Part shown: piece after piece, positions 13,715 through 14,597 of the stretch
Layout of the letters: every line of letters begins with the position of its first letter
Position numbering within the stretch: position 1 is the stretch's first letter
Assembly: GCA_963616135.1 (NCBI GenBank)
Contig: CAVEJT010000026.1
Coordinates: 1-14,597, forward strand
Length of the DNA stretch: 14,597 nt
Direction: 5' to 3'
From: UMGS1613 sp963616135
GTDB lineage: Bacteria; Bacillota_I; Bacilli_A; RF39; UBA660
The notes under the pieces: generated by a model
Told to the model about the DNA's origin: nothing
Database searches by the model: none
The model's input: the letters and a program-made list of their open reading frames with translations, nothing else
Program-made: the position numbers and the translations under genes

Positions 13715-14584
13715 ATGAATTTAATAATTGGTTCACATGTATCTTTTAAAGGCCAAGATCAAATGTTAGGTAGTGTACTTGAAACTTTAAAGTATAATGC
13801 TACTACATTTATGTTTTATACGGGGGCTCCACAAAATACATCGCGCAGTTCAATAGATTTAAATAAAACTTTGGAAGCACATAATCTTATGAAGGAAAAT
13901 AATATAGATATAAATAATGTAGTGGTACATGCACCATATATAATAAATTTAGCTAATTCTAAAAACTTCGATTTTAATGTAAGATTTTTAAAAGAAGAAC
14001 TTTCTAGAACAGAAAGCTTGGGAGTTAAAAACTTAGTACTTCATCCAGGAAGTCATGTAGGTCTTGGAGTAGACGAAGGAATAAAGAATATTGTTGATTC
14101 TCTAAATTTAAGTATAACTGGTAAAAATGTTACAATTTGCTTAGAGACTATGGCAGGAAAAGGGACTGAATTAGGTAAAAATTTTTCAGAGATCAAAAGA
14201 ATTATAGACGGAGTTAAAAATAAAGATGCAATAGGTGTTTGTATGGACACTTGTCACTTGAATGATGCTGGCTATGATTTAAATGATTTTGATAAAATAT
14301 TAGAAGAGTTTGATAATATAGTAGGAATTAAGTATTTAAAAGTAATTCATATAAATGATTCTAAAAATGAAATTAATTCTCATAAAGATAGACATGAAAA
14401 TATAGGTTTTGGTACAATCGGTTTTGATAATCTAATTAAAATTATTTATAATAAAAAATTGGAATGCATTCCAAAAATTTTAGAGACACCTTATATAGAG
14501 GATAAAGCTCCATATAAGGAAGAAATTGAAATGATAAGAAAAAAAGAATTTAATTCTAAATTAAAAGAAGATATTTTAAAATAA
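13715..14584 (+). CDS. nfo: Endonuclease IV (AP endonuclease)
   Basis: This 289-residue enzyme starts at ATG 13715 with AGGTGA 4 bases upstream. It cuts the backbone 5' of abasic sites and trims blocked 3' ends in base-excision repair, using three zinc ions. The metal ligands of the family are all present and in order: His72 (VVVHAPY), His110 (LVLHPGS), Glu144 (CLETMAG), Asp178 and His181 (CMDTCHLNDAGYD), His212 (VIHINDS), Asp225 and His227 (HKDRHENIG) and Glu257 (ILETPY). Length matches the usual 280-300 residues, and the TIM-barrel start IIGSHVSFKG is typical. It probably acts in the cytoplasm with DNA polymerase and ligase encoded elsewhere. It is complete, ending 13 bp before the window edge. 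Confidence 0.97.
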   Translation: MNLIIGSHVSFKGQDQMLGSVLETLKYNATTFMFYTGAPQNTSRSSIDLNKTLEAHNLMKENNIDINNVVVHAPYIINLANSKNFDFNVRFLKEELSRTESLGVKNLVLHPGSHVGLGVDEGIKNIVDSLNLSITGKNVTICLETMAGKGTELGKNFSEIKRIIDGVKNKDAIGVCMDTCHLNDAGYDLNDFDKILEEFDNIVGIKYLKVIHINDSKNEINSHKDRHENIGFGTIGFDNLIKIIYNKKLECIPKILETPYIEDKAPYKEEIEMIRKKEFNSKLKEDILK

Positions 14585-14597
14585 ATATCCTTTATAT

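Overview
The window comes from a very AT-rich bacterium with compact, closely spaced genes, strong GGAGG-type ribosome binding sites, short intrinsic terminators and sigma-A-like promoters. UGA is used as a stop and UGG for Trp, so the code is standard. These traits, PcrA with its Firmicutes-type C-terminal domain, and the collagen-repeat and large-serine-recombinase families point to a low-GC Bacillota, plausibly an uncultured gut lineage. I cannot name the species.

Layout. (1) 1-1427, minus strand: a partial regulator with two helix-turn-helix domains, running off the left edge. (2) 1622-3533, plus, divergent from it: a zinc-ribbon membrane protein and a zinc-ribbon PrsW-type intramembrane protease whose N-termini match. 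(3) 3743-4810, plus: a lone protein with the R / STS / ExE signature of mono-ADP-ribosyltransferases. (4) 4902-10733: an ABC uptake locus of the nitrate/sulfonate/thiamine-precursor class. ATPase and permease genes run leftward and the substrate-binding gene runs rightward from a shared control region. (5) 10835-14584, plus: pcrA, two small unknown genes, and nfo (endonuclease IV).

The main discovery is inside the ABC locus. The ATPase gene is cut in two by a 3,099-bp element bounded by exact 13-bp direct repeats (6015-6027 and 9114-9126). Joining the halves at this repeat restores, in frame, a 248-residue ATPase with every ABC motif. The element carries a 529-aa large serine recombinase, a 33-aa ORF just upstream of it, and, divergently, a 403-aa collagen-like protein. 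The inner ends form inverted arms; circularising the element on paper gives a 46-bp near-palindromic attP with central dinucleotide AC. The core encodes Gln-Arg-Val-Ala, next to the ABC signature motif, so the element uses a conserved coding sequence as its target. It looks like a minimal site-specific mobile element whose only recognisable cargo is a surface/filament-type protein, and whose excision would switch a nutrient transporter back on.

Functionally, the transporter should be off while the element is in place, although the binding protein and permease remain intact. PcrA and Nfo form a DNA-repair block that looks like normal chromosome. The 1-4810 segment (regulator, protease pair, ADP-ribosyltransferase-like protein) looks accessory.
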